Part shown: positions 35,135 to 45,157 of the stretch, piece after piece
How positions within the stretch are numbered: position 1 is the first letter of the stretch
Layout of the letters: the number at the start of each line of letters is the position of its first letter
Translations under genes and position numbers: made by a program
Notes under the pieces: generated by a model
Database searches by the model: none
What the model was told of the DNA's origin: nothing
What the model saw: the letters and a program-made list of their open reading frames with translations, nothing else
From: an uncultured Lachnospiraceae bacterium
Lineage (GTDB): Bacteria > Bacillota > Clostridia > Lachnospirales > Lachnospiraceae
NCBI GenBank assembly: GCA_947178125.1
Contig: CAMWXB010000021.1
Coordinates: 1 to 53,241, forward strand
Reading direction: 5' to 3'
Length of the DNA: 53,241 bases

Positions 35135-37716
35135 GAATTGCCTTTCCGTCCAAATACATTTTTAAATTTACCCAAAATACCGGTCTTATTCCTATCCTGC
35201 TCACTTTCAATGCGTTCCATAAATAACGTATATTCTTTTTTTACTTTTTTATCAATGCAGCATTCAACATGTTCATTTATTTTCTGTAATTGTCTTCTCG
35301 GCACAGACACAAAATATGCCCAAAATAGCTCATATGCCAATTGTATGTTAAATGTAACTACATATTCAAACAGTGAAGCGAACATAGCCGGTTTTCTCTC
35401 AATGGACTCCAAGACCTCTTTACAATAATACATCCAGAAACTATCACCACTATTTATAAAAGCTTCACAAAAAATCTTTTGTGCATTCATATTATTCAAC
35501 AACGCTCCACACTGTTTATAAACCTTCTTGACGGTAAATTCAATCTCCTTCTCGGTAAATCCACAGAAACTGCATTGCTTAACAACACTGATACTTTCTA
35601 TCGTTCTAAGTTCTTTTCCAAACACTTTATGATGTAAAAACCATACAGCATAAGCTTTTGTATCAAAATACTCTATTTTTCTACTTTCTAACTGTTGCAG
35701 ATAATCATTCAGTCGTTTTATATCATTTTGCGAGCTTTCATTTAACTTAATTGTTTTGTCATAAGCTCGACATATCTTTTCAACACACTCAATATGATTC
35801 ACATTTTTCAAAGTAAAAATAACAAGTGTAAAAAAATCATTTGCGTTATTTCTACCCGCAATAACATTATGATAAAAATATTCGACTAATTGCGCCTGCA
35901 CGCTATTCCAATAATTCTCATCATGCCTTAGTTCATTGCATAAATGGTAAAAACCATCCATGTTATTAGGCTCTGCTATAATAATGTATTTGATAATTCT
36001 TGTCTTTAAATCATATTCAGAAAAATCCTTTAAGGAAATCATATATTCATATAATAACAATGTTTCTCTATCATCTTTTAAAAACTCAAAGGTTTTTTCC
36101 TGAAGTTCATCCTTTATCCCTTTTTTATCTTGAAAGAGTGGAAAAAGACTTACATAAAAGTAATACTTCAAATTCAGCGGTATTTTGTTTGTAATTTTTT
36201 CAATACATCCTACCGGATCAGTCACTAATTGAATGTTATAATAAATTGCACGCAAAATATCAGAATTGTATCTGTTCGCATATACTTCCAGAGGAAGATT
36301 TTGTTCTGCAATAAAGGAAAGGATTTGCCGTCCCCAGAAAACATTATGATATTCAACTGTATCTTCTTTTAGAGAAATTTCTACTTCATTTGCAACTTCT
36401 GCCGAAACCAATGCTCTTTTAATTTCCATTTGAACATCCGCGTTTATTGAAAAAATGTTATCTTGTAAATTTTCTATATTATCTTTTCCTATCAATTCAT
36501 ACTCATTTACCATAAAAAGAATTTTCATCCAATATACATAACAAACATACTTACGCATTTGAGTATTATTTGTTTTCTGAGAAGCCTGGAATGCATACTT
36601 TATACATATAAACACATTGTCACAATTTGAATTTTCACTGTCGTCAAGATGCTTTAATATCGTTGAAAAAAACTTATCACAAAATATTTTATTGGAACAG
36701 TCTAATACATACTCAAAAGCCACTCGTAAAGTTGAAAAATCCATAGAGCCAGCCTTCCCATTATAAGCTTGATAAGCATCATATAGCGCAGGCAAATATC
36801 CGTCTTTCACAGAATAACTTAATTCATTTACAAATGTAAAAAAGGTGTCTAATATAACTCTATTTACCGTATATCCTGCCTCCACAACATCAACATATCC
36901 TCCTTCATTATCATCAAAGTTGAATACATTATGAATAAAATCAAAGACATAAAAGATTCCCATATCACATGTAGATTTTGGAGAATAAACAGTTCCCTCA
37001 GGCAATACACCACAAATGAAGCAATCTGCCTCTAAAGGATCATAAGCATATGTCGAAAACGTTATTTCCCTTGCAATATTTTCAGGAAAAGCATAGGTTA
37101 CTCCGGCAATCCAATACGGAATATTTTCCATATCATCACATATCACAATTCTTTTCCCGGATTTAAAGCACTCAAAAATGGCCTTCACCATGGCCTTTAA
37201 ATAAAAGAAGCGAGAAGAATCCTCTGTAAAATAATGTGAAACCGCATCAAATGACATGCTGCCATCAAATAATTCCTCTTCCTTTACTGAGGATAAAAAT
37301 TTCGGAGCACAATCTAAATTTTTGTCTGCTTCTGATAAATCATCTATAAATATCGATGAACCAAGTGCCGAAACAGGATAACCAGCATATTCATCAAAAG
37401 CAAAGCAATGACTGATAAAATTACCATAACGTTTCCCCGTGTTATCCAATCCTACATACTTATTTCTAGCAATATATCTATGCTTATCGTCAATTTTATT
37501 ATAAATATAGTTAACAGGAAAAAGATTCTTAACTTCCTCCTTCGTAGGTGACGTTGGTAAATGATTAGGAGATTTATATTTACACATTTTCCCAATTCCC
37601 GCAAGTGAGTAATAAGCAGCAGGTATCTTTTCTGAATAAGAAAAAATCTGAAATCCATTACCGGAACGTGTAATGCCTGTTTTACATGCCGTATATATTA
37701 ATTGAGTAACATCCAT
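35131..37716 (-). CDS. GTPase-associated protein 1 (GAP1)-like large protein
   Basis: The 861-residue soluble protein begins with TQLIYTACKTGITRSGNGFQ, closely fitting the start of the GAP1 N-terminal domain (pattern QxxYTsxxxGxxxGxGFQ) known from predicted GTPase-linked conflict systems. Residues about 1-280 form this domain; the rest is alpha-helical, consistent with GAP1 middle/C-terminal regions acting as a scaffold. No catalytic motif was seen. The gene follows a zinc-ribbon GTPase by 27 nt, matching the expected partner. The ribosome site AAGGAAGG lies 9 nt upstream. The family name is from recall; a profile search would settle it. Confidence 0.7.
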   Translation of the reverse strand: MDVTQLIYTACKTGITRSGNGFQIFSYSEKIPAAYYSLAGIGKMCKYKSPNHLPTSPTKEEVKNLFPVNYIYNKIDDKHRYIARNKYVGLDNTGKRYGNFISHCFAFDEYAGYPVSALGSSIFIDDLSEADKNLDCAPKFLSSVKEEELFDGSMSFDAVSHYFTEDSSRFFYLKAMVKAIFECFKSGKRIVICDDMENIPYWIAGVTYAFPENIAREITFSTYAYDPLEADCFICGVLPEGTVYSPKSTCDMGIFYVFDFIHNVFNFDDNEGGYVDVVEAGYTVNRVILDTFFTFVNELSYSVKDGYLPALYDAYQAYNGKAGSMDFSTLRVAFEYVLDCSNKIFCDKFFSTILKHLDDSENSNCDNVFICIKYAFQASQKTNNTQMRKYVCYVYWMKILFMVNEYELIGKDNIENLQDNIFSINADVQMEIKRALVSAEVANEVEISLKEDTVEYHNVFWGRQILSFIAEQNLPLEVYANRYNSDILRAIYYNIQLVTDPVGCIEKITNKIPLNLKYYFYVSLFPLFQDKKGIKDELQEKTFEFLKDDRETLLLYEYMISLKDFSEYDLKTRIIKYIIIAEPNNMDGFYHLCNELRHDENYWNSVQAQLVEYFYHNVIAGRNNANDFFTLVIFTLKNVNHIECVEKICRAYDKTIKLNESSQNDIKRLNDYLQQLESRKIEYFDTKAYAVWFLHHKVFGKELRTIESISVVKQCSFCGFTEKEIEFTVKKVYKQCGALLNNMNAQKIFCEAFINSGDSFWMYYCKEVLESIERKPAMFASLFEYVVTFNIQLAYELFWAYFVSVPRRQLQKINEHVECCIDKKVKKEYTLFMERIESEQDRNKTGILGKFKNVFGRKGNS

Positions 37717-37743
37717 GATAGCCTTCCTTTCTTCCCACTTGCA

Positions 37744-38934
37744 CTATTTCGTGGTTCCTTTAATAAGTTTATGTTTCCATAAAAGCCACAAGAAAGGGTC
37801 TTCCACTCTAAGCGGAATCACTTTATCTATTTTTTTTGATTCTTGAGGATTACACCCTAATGCGGACAGTCCAAAATAGGAATAAGTACTAAAATTGCTT
37901 TCAACCTGAGCTAAAAATCCATGACCAGCCCACTGATTTATCAGTGCTTCCATCTCATCACTGACATTTTTGCAGTCAATCACATCAAACATTCCCAAAT
38001 TGTAGTGATTTCCCTGGGTCTTAATAAGGCTTCCCGGACTAAGCAGGGGCATTATTGCATCAATTTTAGTAAAAGCAACTGCTAATGGTATTGAAATCTT
38101 ATCATTTGCTTTCATTCCCTTTGCTTTTCTGATTAACCTTGAAGTTCTTGCAATAATTGTTTCAATTTCTGTGTTAACATCCGGCAATGGTGTTCCATCT
38201 GGTAAATTATTTCTAACACCTTCCAGCTGCAATGGATCCAACAACATGATAATACCTGACGCATTAAAAATATATCGATTCACAACAGACATCGTATCTT
38301 CTGCATTAAGATCTTCTCCTGCCGTATCAAAGAAAGCAACTGTAACTGTCTTTTTTAAACGTGTTTTCTCATCATGGAATTTCAATTCATAAATAAGTGG
38401 TTCTCTTACACTTCTATTGACACTTGCAGCCTGTGTTGCCGGAATAATTACATGTTCTTCGTAGATACTCCTTTTAAAGTCCTCTTTGTATCTCCTGGAG
38501 GTTTCATCATTTGCGGCACTGGCAGAAAACAGAAAAGACTCCGTCAAAATATTAATAATATAGTCAATTAAAACAGCGATATAATGACTTTTCCCAGTTT
38601 CTTTGGCCCCTATAACTGCCAGCATAAAATTGTCTGTCTCCCCATAATAATTAGGCAAAAGATTATGACAACAGGAACAGATCCTATCTCGCGAAGTCGT
38701 TTTACAATCAGGGCATACTGCTTCTTTTGGTATGCCAAAAGAAAACAGCTTTTTTGAAAATACTTTGCGCTGTGGAATTGGAATTGTTAATCCTCTGTAA
38801 ACTGCCAATTTCTCATCTGGTTCTAAGCCACATACAAAGCTGCCATCTATTTTTTTGGTTACATTCGAACAACGAAACTCAATATTTTGTGGCTTTATTT
38901 CCTCAAAACAAAATGGACAAATTATTTTCCCCAT
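37744..38934 (-). CDS. Zinc-ribbon P-loop GTPase, double-GTPase-like (cytosolic)
   Basis: The 396-residue protein has an N-terminal CPFC zinc knuckle with a later Cys, a second Cys cluster CPDC...CSCC (residues about 74-89), and a GTPase domain with Walker A GAKETGKS (109-116), switch II DTAG (203-206), base-specificity motif TKID (289-292) and a SALGC motif. There is no membrane helix. ATG at 38934 is favoured over GTG 38943, which overlaps the preceding stop, because AAGGTG lies 9 nt upstream. It resembles the double-GTPase families that occur with GAP1. A membrane-anchored relative is encoded at 51050, so the island has two. Confidence 0.75.
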   Translation of the reverse strand: MGKIICPFCFEEIKPQNIEFRCSNVTKKIDGSFVCGLEPDEKLAVYRGLTIPIPQRKVFSKKLFSFGIPKEAVCPDCKTTSRDRICSCCHNLLPNYYGETDNFMLAVIGAKETGKSHYIAVLIDYIINILTESFLFSASAANDETSRRYKEDFKRSIYEEHVIIPATQAASVNRSVREPLIYELKFHDEKTRLKKTVTVAFFDTAGEDLNAEDTMSVVNRYIFNASGIIMLLDPLQLEGVRNNLPDGTPLPDVNTEIETIIARTSRLIRKAKGMKANDKISIPLAVAFTKIDAIMPLLSPGSLIKTQGNHYNLGMFDVIDCKNVSDEMEALINQWAGHGFLAQVESNFSTYSYFGLSALGCNPQESKKIDKVIPLRVEDPFLWLLWKHKLIKGTTK

Positions 38935-38939
38935 CTTCT

Positions 38940-41900
38940 TCACCTTTTTCTTAATTGTAATTTGGAATAAAGAGCAGCATCCTCAAAAAATAATTGAAAC
39001 TTAGTTCTCTCATTAATCATCGTATCAGGAAATTTTACTTCTAATTTTTTTTGTGATGTGCTTTCAATTGTTCCGACCAGAATGCCATCACCTTTATCGA
39101 CTGGCTGTACTCCTGCTTTTTTGTATAAAATCATTTTAGGTATCGCATCTATGTTTTCACAACTAATCATTACTTTAATTCCTTTTATCTTTTGAAACAG
39201 AGTTTTTTCCACTTCAATCTCATAATAAATCGTTCCTTGTTCCCCGTTCAAATAGAACGTGGATATTCCTGAAGAATAAATTCCATCTCCATAAGCAGCA
39301 TAAACTGTAAAGTAATAATCATTTTTAGTTATATCGTGTATTGAAATTATTTTTTCTTTCTCGTAAGCTTCCTTTGAAATAACGATACGACTGGCCATAC
39401 TATCCTCCGGTCCACTCGGGTATTCACCAATCTTATATAAAATCGCTGCCTCTCTCGCTTGGCAAGTCCAATCAAAAGAAAGATAGATTGTATTTCCAGA
39501 AATTCGTGGTTGCTGCATTCCTGAGAAATCGGCAACGTTAGAAATTCTTTGACAATCTCCAATTACACCCATCTGATTCACCACACTAATTGGACAGATA
39601 TAAAAGACACCTTCTTCTGGCACATGAAACTGTATACTGGAGGCTGCCTTTGCTTCAACTGGAAGAACTTCAAACATATGCTTAATTTCCTCCAGACTGA
39701 TCATTGTTCCACTGGAAACTGCTGGCTCTTGCCTTGACATCATGACTTCTACATGCCCAATATGTACAGGCTCCCAAGTGAATATATAGGAATTCCCCTT
39801 CTTTATTAACTCCCTATTCACCACCTTTTCGGGAGGCAATGCTGGTGTGGCTTTCACTGTTATTCCCGAAGAAGGAACAAAACCATTTACAGTTTGATAA
39901 ATTGCATAAATAGTGTAATAATATGTTCGATCATTTACTAAATTCAAATCAGTTAGAGAATTGGATGAAAAAATTTTCAATTTTTCTCCTTCTCCATATT
40001 TTGCAACAGGAGCCCCCTCTTTTCTGTAAACTTCAACTTTATCAACAATTTGCTTTTTCTCCCATCGCAAAGTAATACAGGCGTTACCTTCTTCCACTGT
40101 ACAGGAATCTACATCTAGGAAATTCATAACCGCCTCCTTATTAAAAGCCGGTAAAGCCGATATTCCCGCACGATAAGTATAAACAGAATAATAAGTAGGC
40201 GTATTGGCAGAAAGATTCGTGTCTTCAAATTGGTTGGCACTTATTTCTGCCAGGCAAATATTCTGTTCATCCTCCATATCTGATGTCGGAACCGAACCTT
40301 CTCTCTTCATCAAACGGTAGGTAACATTTCCAACAGAGGGGCTTTTATTCCAAGTTATCAAATTTGATTTGTCTTTTTTTATGACGCGCAAGTCAGTTGC
40401 AGGCTTAGGGGGATATTTTACCATCAAAAGCTTTGCATATTGCATATCTGCACATACTTCTAATGCCTTTAAACAAAAATCAATTATCTGACTTTCATTA
40501 TCAGATGCCTTTGCCTTATGAAACCATTCCGTTGCTTCTGCAATACTACTATTTATATTTTCGATTAACGCATCATCCTGATAACTGCGTACTCTCGTAC
40601 TTAATATGTAATATTCATTTTTTGCCTCTACAAATTTTTTTTGAGCTGCCAATTGCTTAATATGGTTGATATTACTTTCCAACTGACTTCTTTTCATCTG
40701 TATTTCTGCTTCTAACGGCGCAATGGCTGCATATTCTTTCCAATATCGTTTCGCCCCTTTTACACATTCTAACGCCCCGTCAAAATCAAATCGATCCAGA
40801 CATTTTTGTGCTGCATTACATTCTTTCTCAGCATTTATTTTTCCACCCAAATCAGTTCCACAGTATGGACAATTTTGAACGCCATTCTCTACTTCTTTTC
40901 CACAGCTGAAACATTTAATCATAAAGGAATTTCCGCAGTTTGAACAATGTTTATTTCCATATTCCACTAAATAACCACAAATTTTACACCTCCTAAAAGT
41001 AGGTGAATCCACTGTATCATTAGGGAACTCATAATCTGTAATCTTTCTTGCAATGAACTCACGCTTTAGGGATTGTTTTATTTCCGAAACCGAAAGCTTT
41101 CGCCCCTCTGGTGTATTGCCATATAGTTCAATCAAATCTCTGGCTTTTTCCAAGCTGATCGCAGAATCCAGCGCAAATAAATCAATTCGATCAGATACTG
41201 CTTCTGGTATCATCTTGCTGATAAAATCATCATATTGTTTTCGTGTTTTTGCATCAGTCAGTATCTTTTTGCACTGTGTTGCTAACTTTTTGACGGCATT
41301 GTTTCTTTCCGTCTTTTGCGCGATGGCATTATATCTTGCATAAATTTTATCACTGATCTCTTTAATCTCATCTTGTGAAAAATTATATATGTCCTCCGAT
41401 TTCCATTTACCACCACCTGGCTTCTTAATGTTGTTTTTCGAATCATCGACAGCCCAAAAAAGAAAATCATATAATGTTTTCTTTCCAACAACATCCAAAT
41501 CTTTTATTACTTCCTCAAAAAGATTTCTACCAGTTCCCTTATCTTCTTCAATCGTCACGCCCGCCACTTTCATTTTCTCTTTTATGGTATCAAATGAAAG
41601 CATATATTTTTTATTGTTTTCTATGTACTTTTTCAGACCAGAGGCTTTCACAGTTTTTATTCCACAAAAACTATTCACAAGTTCTTGCAATTTCTTTTCT
41701 GAAATTACCAATGCTGCCTTAGCTTCTTCCAGTCGTTCCAGGCTATTCATATCTTCCGCTAGCATAATTCTTTCAAAAGAGCCTGATTTTCCAGTAACAT
41801 CTTGATTATTCTGTGCTTCTCTTCGTTTCTGTGGGTTATTAAGAAGTGATGACCATTCAGCGCACTTTGAATCAAATTTCTTCTTAATAACATCTTTGGA

Positions 41901-41981
41901 AACTTCGGGCTTCCTAAAATCAAGTTCAAGTATTAAGTAATAGTTTGATCTTTCACTTTCTCGTCTTTCTTGTTCTGTCAT
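38940..41981 (-). CDS. Large J-like / double zinc ribbon / FN3-like repeat protein
   Basis: The 1013-residue protein has several parts. The N terminus (NYYLILELDFRKPEV, then IKKKFDSKCAEWSSLLNNP) resembles J-domain helices I-II but has no HPD motif. A second segment (KKILTDAKTRKQYDDFISK) resembles J-domain helix IV. A double zinc ribbon with CKIC, CSNC, CFSC and CPYC follows (about residues 330-375). Then come helices and four or so FN3-like beta domains with internal similarity, such as LITWNKSPSVGNVTYRLMKR and FTWEPVHIGHVEVMMSR. It may link the Hsp70s to client or membrane components. Function unknown; no catalytic motif seen. Confidence 0.65.
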   Translation of the reverse strand: MTEQERRESERSNYYLILELDFRKPEVSKDVIKKKFDSKCAEWSSLLNNPQKRREAQNNQDVTGKSGSFERIMLAEDMNSLERLEEAKAALVISEKKLQELVNSFCGIKTVKASGLKKYIENNKKYMLSFDTIKEKMKVAGVTIEEDKGTGRNLFEEVIKDLDVVGKKTLYDFLFWAVDDSKNNIKKPGGGKWKSEDIYNFSQDEIKEISDKIYARYNAIAQKTERNNAVKKLATQCKKILTDAKTRKQYDDFISKMIPEAVSDRIDLFALDSAISLEKARDLIELYGNTPEGRKLSVSEIKQSLKREFIARKITDYEFPNDTVDSPTFRRCKICGYLVEYGNKHCSNCGNSFMIKCFSCGKEVENGVQNCPYCGTDLGGKINAEKECNAAQKCLDRFDFDGALECVKGAKRYWKEYAAIAPLEAEIQMKRSQLESNINHIKQLAAQKKFVEAKNEYYILSTRVRSYQDDALIENINSSIAEATEWFHKAKASDNESQIIDFCLKALEVCADMQYAKLLMVKYPPKPATDLRVIKKDKSNLITWNKSPSVGNVTYRLMKREGSVPTSDMEDEQNICLAEISANQFEDTNLSANTPTYYSVYTYRAGISALPAFNKEAVMNFLDVDSCTVEEGNACITLRWEKKQIVDKVEVYRKEGAPVAKYGEGEKLKIFSSNSLTDLNLVNDRTYYYTIYAIYQTVNGFVPSSGITVKATPALPPEKVVNRELIKKGNSYIFTWEPVHIGHVEVMMSRQEPAVSSGTMISLEEIKHMFEVLPVEAKAASSIQFHVPEEGVFYICPISVVNQMGVIGDCQRISNVADFSGMQQPRISGNTIYLSFDWTCQAREAAILYKIGEYPSGPEDSMASRIVISKEAYEKEKIISIHDITKNDYYFTVYAAYGDGIYSSGISTFYLNGEQGTIYYEIEVEKTLFQKIKGIKVMISCENIDAIPKMILYKKAGVQPVDKGDGILVGTIESTSQKKLEVKFPDTMINERTKFQLFFEDAALYSKLQLRKR

Positions 41982-42012
41982 TTTGTGTGCTCACTTCCTT
42001 ATTTTAACCCCG

Positions 42013-42213
42013 TTATTGTTTTACATCTTTTGGATTCTTTACTTCTTGTAACAAGACATCTATTTTTACTTTTTTCTCCACACATCTGCGCATTGTCTCA
42101 AGAAATTCATCATTGGAACACGCATAATCAGAAGGTGATGGTACTTCTCCAAATAGAGCATAATATGCCTTATTATAAGGTCTGCACTTTTTGCCAAATT
42201 CTACACTATTCAT
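42013..42213 (-). CDS. Small hypothetical protein, possible partner of the metallopeptidase
   Basis: The 66-residue soluble protein contains CRPYNKAYYALFGEVPSP and DYACSNDEFLETMRRCVEKK, recalling short Lachnospiraceae proteins of unknown function. It overlaps the metallopeptidase-like gene's stop by 4 nt (ATGA), so it is co-translated with it. Size and coupling would fit an immunity-type or regulatory partner, but no sequence evidence shows this. Confidence 0.55.
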   Translation of the reverse strand: MNSVEFGKKCRPYNKAYYALFGEVPSPSDYACSNDEFLETMRRCVEKKVKIDVLLQEVKNPKDVKQ

Positions 42214-43028
42214 ACTTGTCCCTCCTTCATGCTCTCTTTCGTTTTCTCATAAATATTAGGAAAATACTTTTTAATAAATGCTATTGTTTCTGCGTCATTT
42301 TCGCTGATACAAGCCATAACATCGGCATAAATCTCATTTTCCCGATTATGCCCTTCATCAAAATAAGAATTTTGGTGTCGATAATACGGTACGCCTTCCA
42401 TATTGTATCTGAGAATAATTTCCGGATTATTTCCTGATACAGCAGACAAAATATCTGATACATGACGATTGTAACAAACATCACTATCAAATAACTCATC
42501 CAGCATTTCATCCCTATATTCTGTGGTAGAAGAATCATTAAAATCAAAAGATAATGTATCATCATATACAGCTTTTAGGTATTCCGGCTGTTCTGAATAC
42601 CAACCCTTCTTATCATCTAAATAATGTGATATCTCATGGCGCAGCACTTCTGCATATTCTTCGTCATCCATCTCCTTTTTCATAAAAACGCCATTATTAA
42701 AATAATAGCAGCCTTCCTCACGTTTTGATTCATTAACGGATAGTGCCTCCTTATTTTTTTCAAGAAATTCTACATACTCTTCTGGTGATCTTTCAAACGC
42801 TATCTTCACAGCATTTTCGCGGTATTCAGGGAATTTATTCACCAATTCTTTACTTAGTTCATTTTTTTCCACCACTTCATCTGACAACTCTTTTCCATAA
42901 GAAACCTCATCATCATTAAGTTCGCGGAGAAGACTCTGCTTTACATCCTCTAATGACATTTCTTTTTCTTTTGAATCTTCCAGATTTTCATCAATCTCAG
43001 ATTGAAACTCTTTCCAACTATTTTTCAT
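42210..43028 (-). CDS. HExxH zinc-metallopeptidase-like protein
   Basis: The 272-residue protein is highly acidic and helical in its first 130 residues. It carries LRHEISHYLDD, a HExxH zinc site (His131, Glu132, His135), with ENEIYADVMAC (Glu232, Asp236) about 100 residues later as a likely third ligand, as in gluzincin-type families related to phage and secreted-effector peptidases. There is no signal peptide. The ATG overlaps the Hsp70-VWA stop by 1 nt. Its position between chaperone and J-like genes suggests an effector or processing protease. The exact family was not recognised. Confidence 0.65.
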   Translation of the reverse strand: MKNSWKEFQSEIDENLEDSKEKEMSLEDVKQSLLRELNDDEVSYGKELSDEVVEKNELSKELVNKFPEYRENAVKIAFERSPEEYVEFLEKNKEALSVNESKREEGCYYFNNGVFMKKEMDDEEYAEVLRHEISHYLDDKKGWYSEQPEYLKAVYDDTLSFDFNDSSTTEYRDEMLDELFDSDVCYNRHVSDILSAVSGNNPEIILRYNMEGVPYYRHQNSYFDEGHNRENEIYADVMACISENDAETIAFIKKYFPNIYEKTKESMKEGQV

Positions 43029-45094
43029 TAAAATAATCCTCTCAGTCCAGTTGATGATCGACTTACTATCTCCTGTCCTATATTTCCAAATGCGCTTACC
43101 ATGGAACTTACATCTGTCAACACATTCATATCATCTATTGTGGATAACTGCCGCAAAAATGACTCTTCTGCGCTTCCTATCCCCATTGCCAGTATTTCAA
43201 TTCCATCCTTTTTACAACTATCCGATACCTGCAGTGCCCTGTCTGAATTGCACCATACGCCATCTGTCAAAATCACAATAAATCTTTCCGTTGCATAATT
43301 CTGTAATAAATGATAAGCAGTTGTCATAGGTTCTTCTGTTCCCCCACCAATTGTCAACCGATTAATTGTTGTATTGATTCTATTCATATCCTTTGTCGGA
43401 TTCAGTAAAACAGATACTTTTGTTTCAAAGGAAATAACAGCCACATTTGTACAGGACATATCAAGTGTTGAAACGAGTTTTTTTGCTGCACGCTTTGCTT
43501 GATTCAAACATCCATTCATACTGGCTGATGTATCAATGCAAATAACAACAGTCACTGGTAACGCAGCACTTTTCAGAACATCCGGACTTTCAAGCATCCA
43601 AGAAAGGTCATTTGGCAGCATCTCACAACGTACATCAAGCTTTTTCTGATTGTCTTGCTGCATTGCTTCCACCTTTACGATTCCATCACGATCATAATGA
43701 TAAGTGATATCAACAACAATTTCTTTTCGGCCGCTTATTTCTATACCGGACACAACATGCTTCTCCAAAACCGTATTATCAAGCGGAAAATCATTTGCAC
43801 CTTGTAAAACATAGACATCCGTTTCACCTTCTCGGCAGTTTCTGGCATTCAAAAGTGTCGGTTTTGTAACAGAACATGGTATTGGAGTATTTTCTTTTAT
43901 CATAACATCATTAAAAAATCTTGAACGGTCTGCTTTTACTTGTAATCGTCCCAAAGCATGTGCCGTAACATCAACAATACCAGCCGCACCTAAGGTAGGT
44001 ATGCCAGCTGTTTTTCTGCTAAAAAAATAATCAGGCTCATCATCGTGGGAATCTATTTCACATTGAATTGCTGCCCCCAATGCCACAGCTTCGTCTACAT
44101 TCACTCCGAATACCGGATCTTTTTTAGACATTTCTTTCACAAAACTATGAACCATAGTCATTCTGGTAGAACCACCCACAAGCAGGACTCCGTCAATATC
44201 AAACCAGTCCATATTACATTTTCGAAGCAATTCTTCACACAATTGTCTTGTTCTTTCCATTAAAGAATCTGTGATTGCATTAAATACTTCAAGCGTTATA
44301 ACATACTTTCCCTTCTCTCCTCCAGAAGAGATAGATATGCTTGTCTTCTCTTTTTCTGATAATTCTTTTTTTGCATTTTCACATTTGAGAAGCAATTCAT
44401 ACAAAGATTCCTGTTCTTCCAGTATATTAAATCCAAATTCGTCACTAAAAAGACCTGCAACATAATCCGCTAATTTGTCATCCCAATCTTTTCCCCCCAA
44501 TTGATGATCTCCATCCGTTCCTATTACCTTAATCCCATCACTTGAAATGTTGACAATCGTAACGTCAAAAGTGCCTCCGCCAAGATCGTATACCAAATAA
44601 ATATTGTTTCCGAACAACTTATCCAACCCAAAAGCAATTGCTGCCGCCGTAGGTTCATTTATTGTCCTAAGAACCTTCAAGCCTGCTCTTTCTCCGGCTC
44701 TTTTTGTAGCGCTCCGTTGATAATTATCAAAATATGCCGGTACCGTAATCACAGCATCCGTTATTTTCTCTCCTATTTGCTCTTCGGCCTCACCAATAAG
44801 CTTTTTCAAAAAAATTGTAGACAAATCTTCTGCAGAATACATTTTTCCTTCCAACACTAATTTGTAAGATTCATCTCCCATATTTCTTTTATAAAATGCA
44901 GCAATATTATCTTCCCCGAATTCCTGCAGTTCTTTTGCTTCTTCTCCGTAAAATACTTCCCCATTATTCATACATAAAATGGATGGAGTTCCAGAATGTC
45001 CATAATGATTCTTGATCACAACCGGTTTTCCAATATTTTTATCAAAATAAGCCACTGATGAATAGGTTGTTCCTAAGTCTATACCAACTTTCAT
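43028..45094 (-). CDS. Hsp70-VWA fusion protein
   Basis: The 688-residue protein fuses an Hsp70 nucleotide-binding domain (residues 1-345, with GIDLGTTYSSVAYF, YDLGGGTFDVTI and DGVLLVGGSTRM), a substrate-binding-like beta region (about 365-490) and a C-terminal VWA domain (about 513-688). The VWA domain has an intact MIDAS: DTSAS (521-525), Thr586 and Asp611 (LTDG). Such a fusion suggests metal-dependent capture of a partner by a chaperone ATPase. It follows a free-standing Hsp70 after 63 nt containing a small hairpin. The ribosome site is weak (GAAGAG). Confidence 0.85.
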   Translation of the reverse strand: MKVGIDLGTTYSSVAYFDKNIGKPVVIKNHYGHSGTPSILCMNNGEVFYGEEAKELQEFGEDNIAAFYKRNMGDESYKLVLEGKMYSAEDLSTIFLKKLIGEAEEQIGEKITDAVITVPAYFDNYQRSATKRAGERAGLKVLRTINEPTAAAIAFGLDKLFGNNIYLVYDLGGGTFDVTIVNISSDGIKVIGTDGDHQLGGKDWDDKLADYVAGLFSDEFGFNILEEQESLYELLLKCENAKKELSEKEKTSISISSGGEKGKYVITLEVFNAITDSLMERTRQLCEELLRKCNMDWFDIDGVLLVGGSTRMTMVHSFVKEMSKKDPVFGVNVDEAVALGAAIQCEIDSHDDEPDYFFSRKTAGIPTLGAAGIVDVTAHALGRLQVKADRSRFFNDVMIKENTPIPCSVTKPTLLNARNCREGETDVYVLQGANDFPLDNTVLEKHVVSGIEISGRKEIVVDITYHYDRDGIVKVEAMQQDNQKKLDVRCEMLPNDLSWMLESPDVLKSAALPVTVVICIDTSASMNGCLNQAKRAAKKLVSTLDMSCTNVAVISFETKVSVLLNPTKDMNRINTTINRLTIGGGTEEPMTTAYHLLQNYATERFIVILTDGVWCNSDRALQVSDSCKKDGIEILAMGIGSAEESFLRQLSTIDDMNVLTDVSSMVSAFGNIGQEIVSRSSTGLRGLF

Positions 45095-45125
45095 AATATC
45101 TCTTCATCCCCTTAATAGCGAAGAA

Positions 45126-45148
45126 GCCATTTCAAAAAGCGAAATGGC
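45126..45148 (-). other. Hairpin between the two Hsp70 genes
   Basis: GCCATTTC and GAAATGGC pair perfectly (8 bp) across a 7-nt loop on the minus strand. No U-tract follows, so it may be a processing or stability element rather than a terminator. Confidence 0.4.
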
Positions 45149-45157
45149 GCCTCTTAA

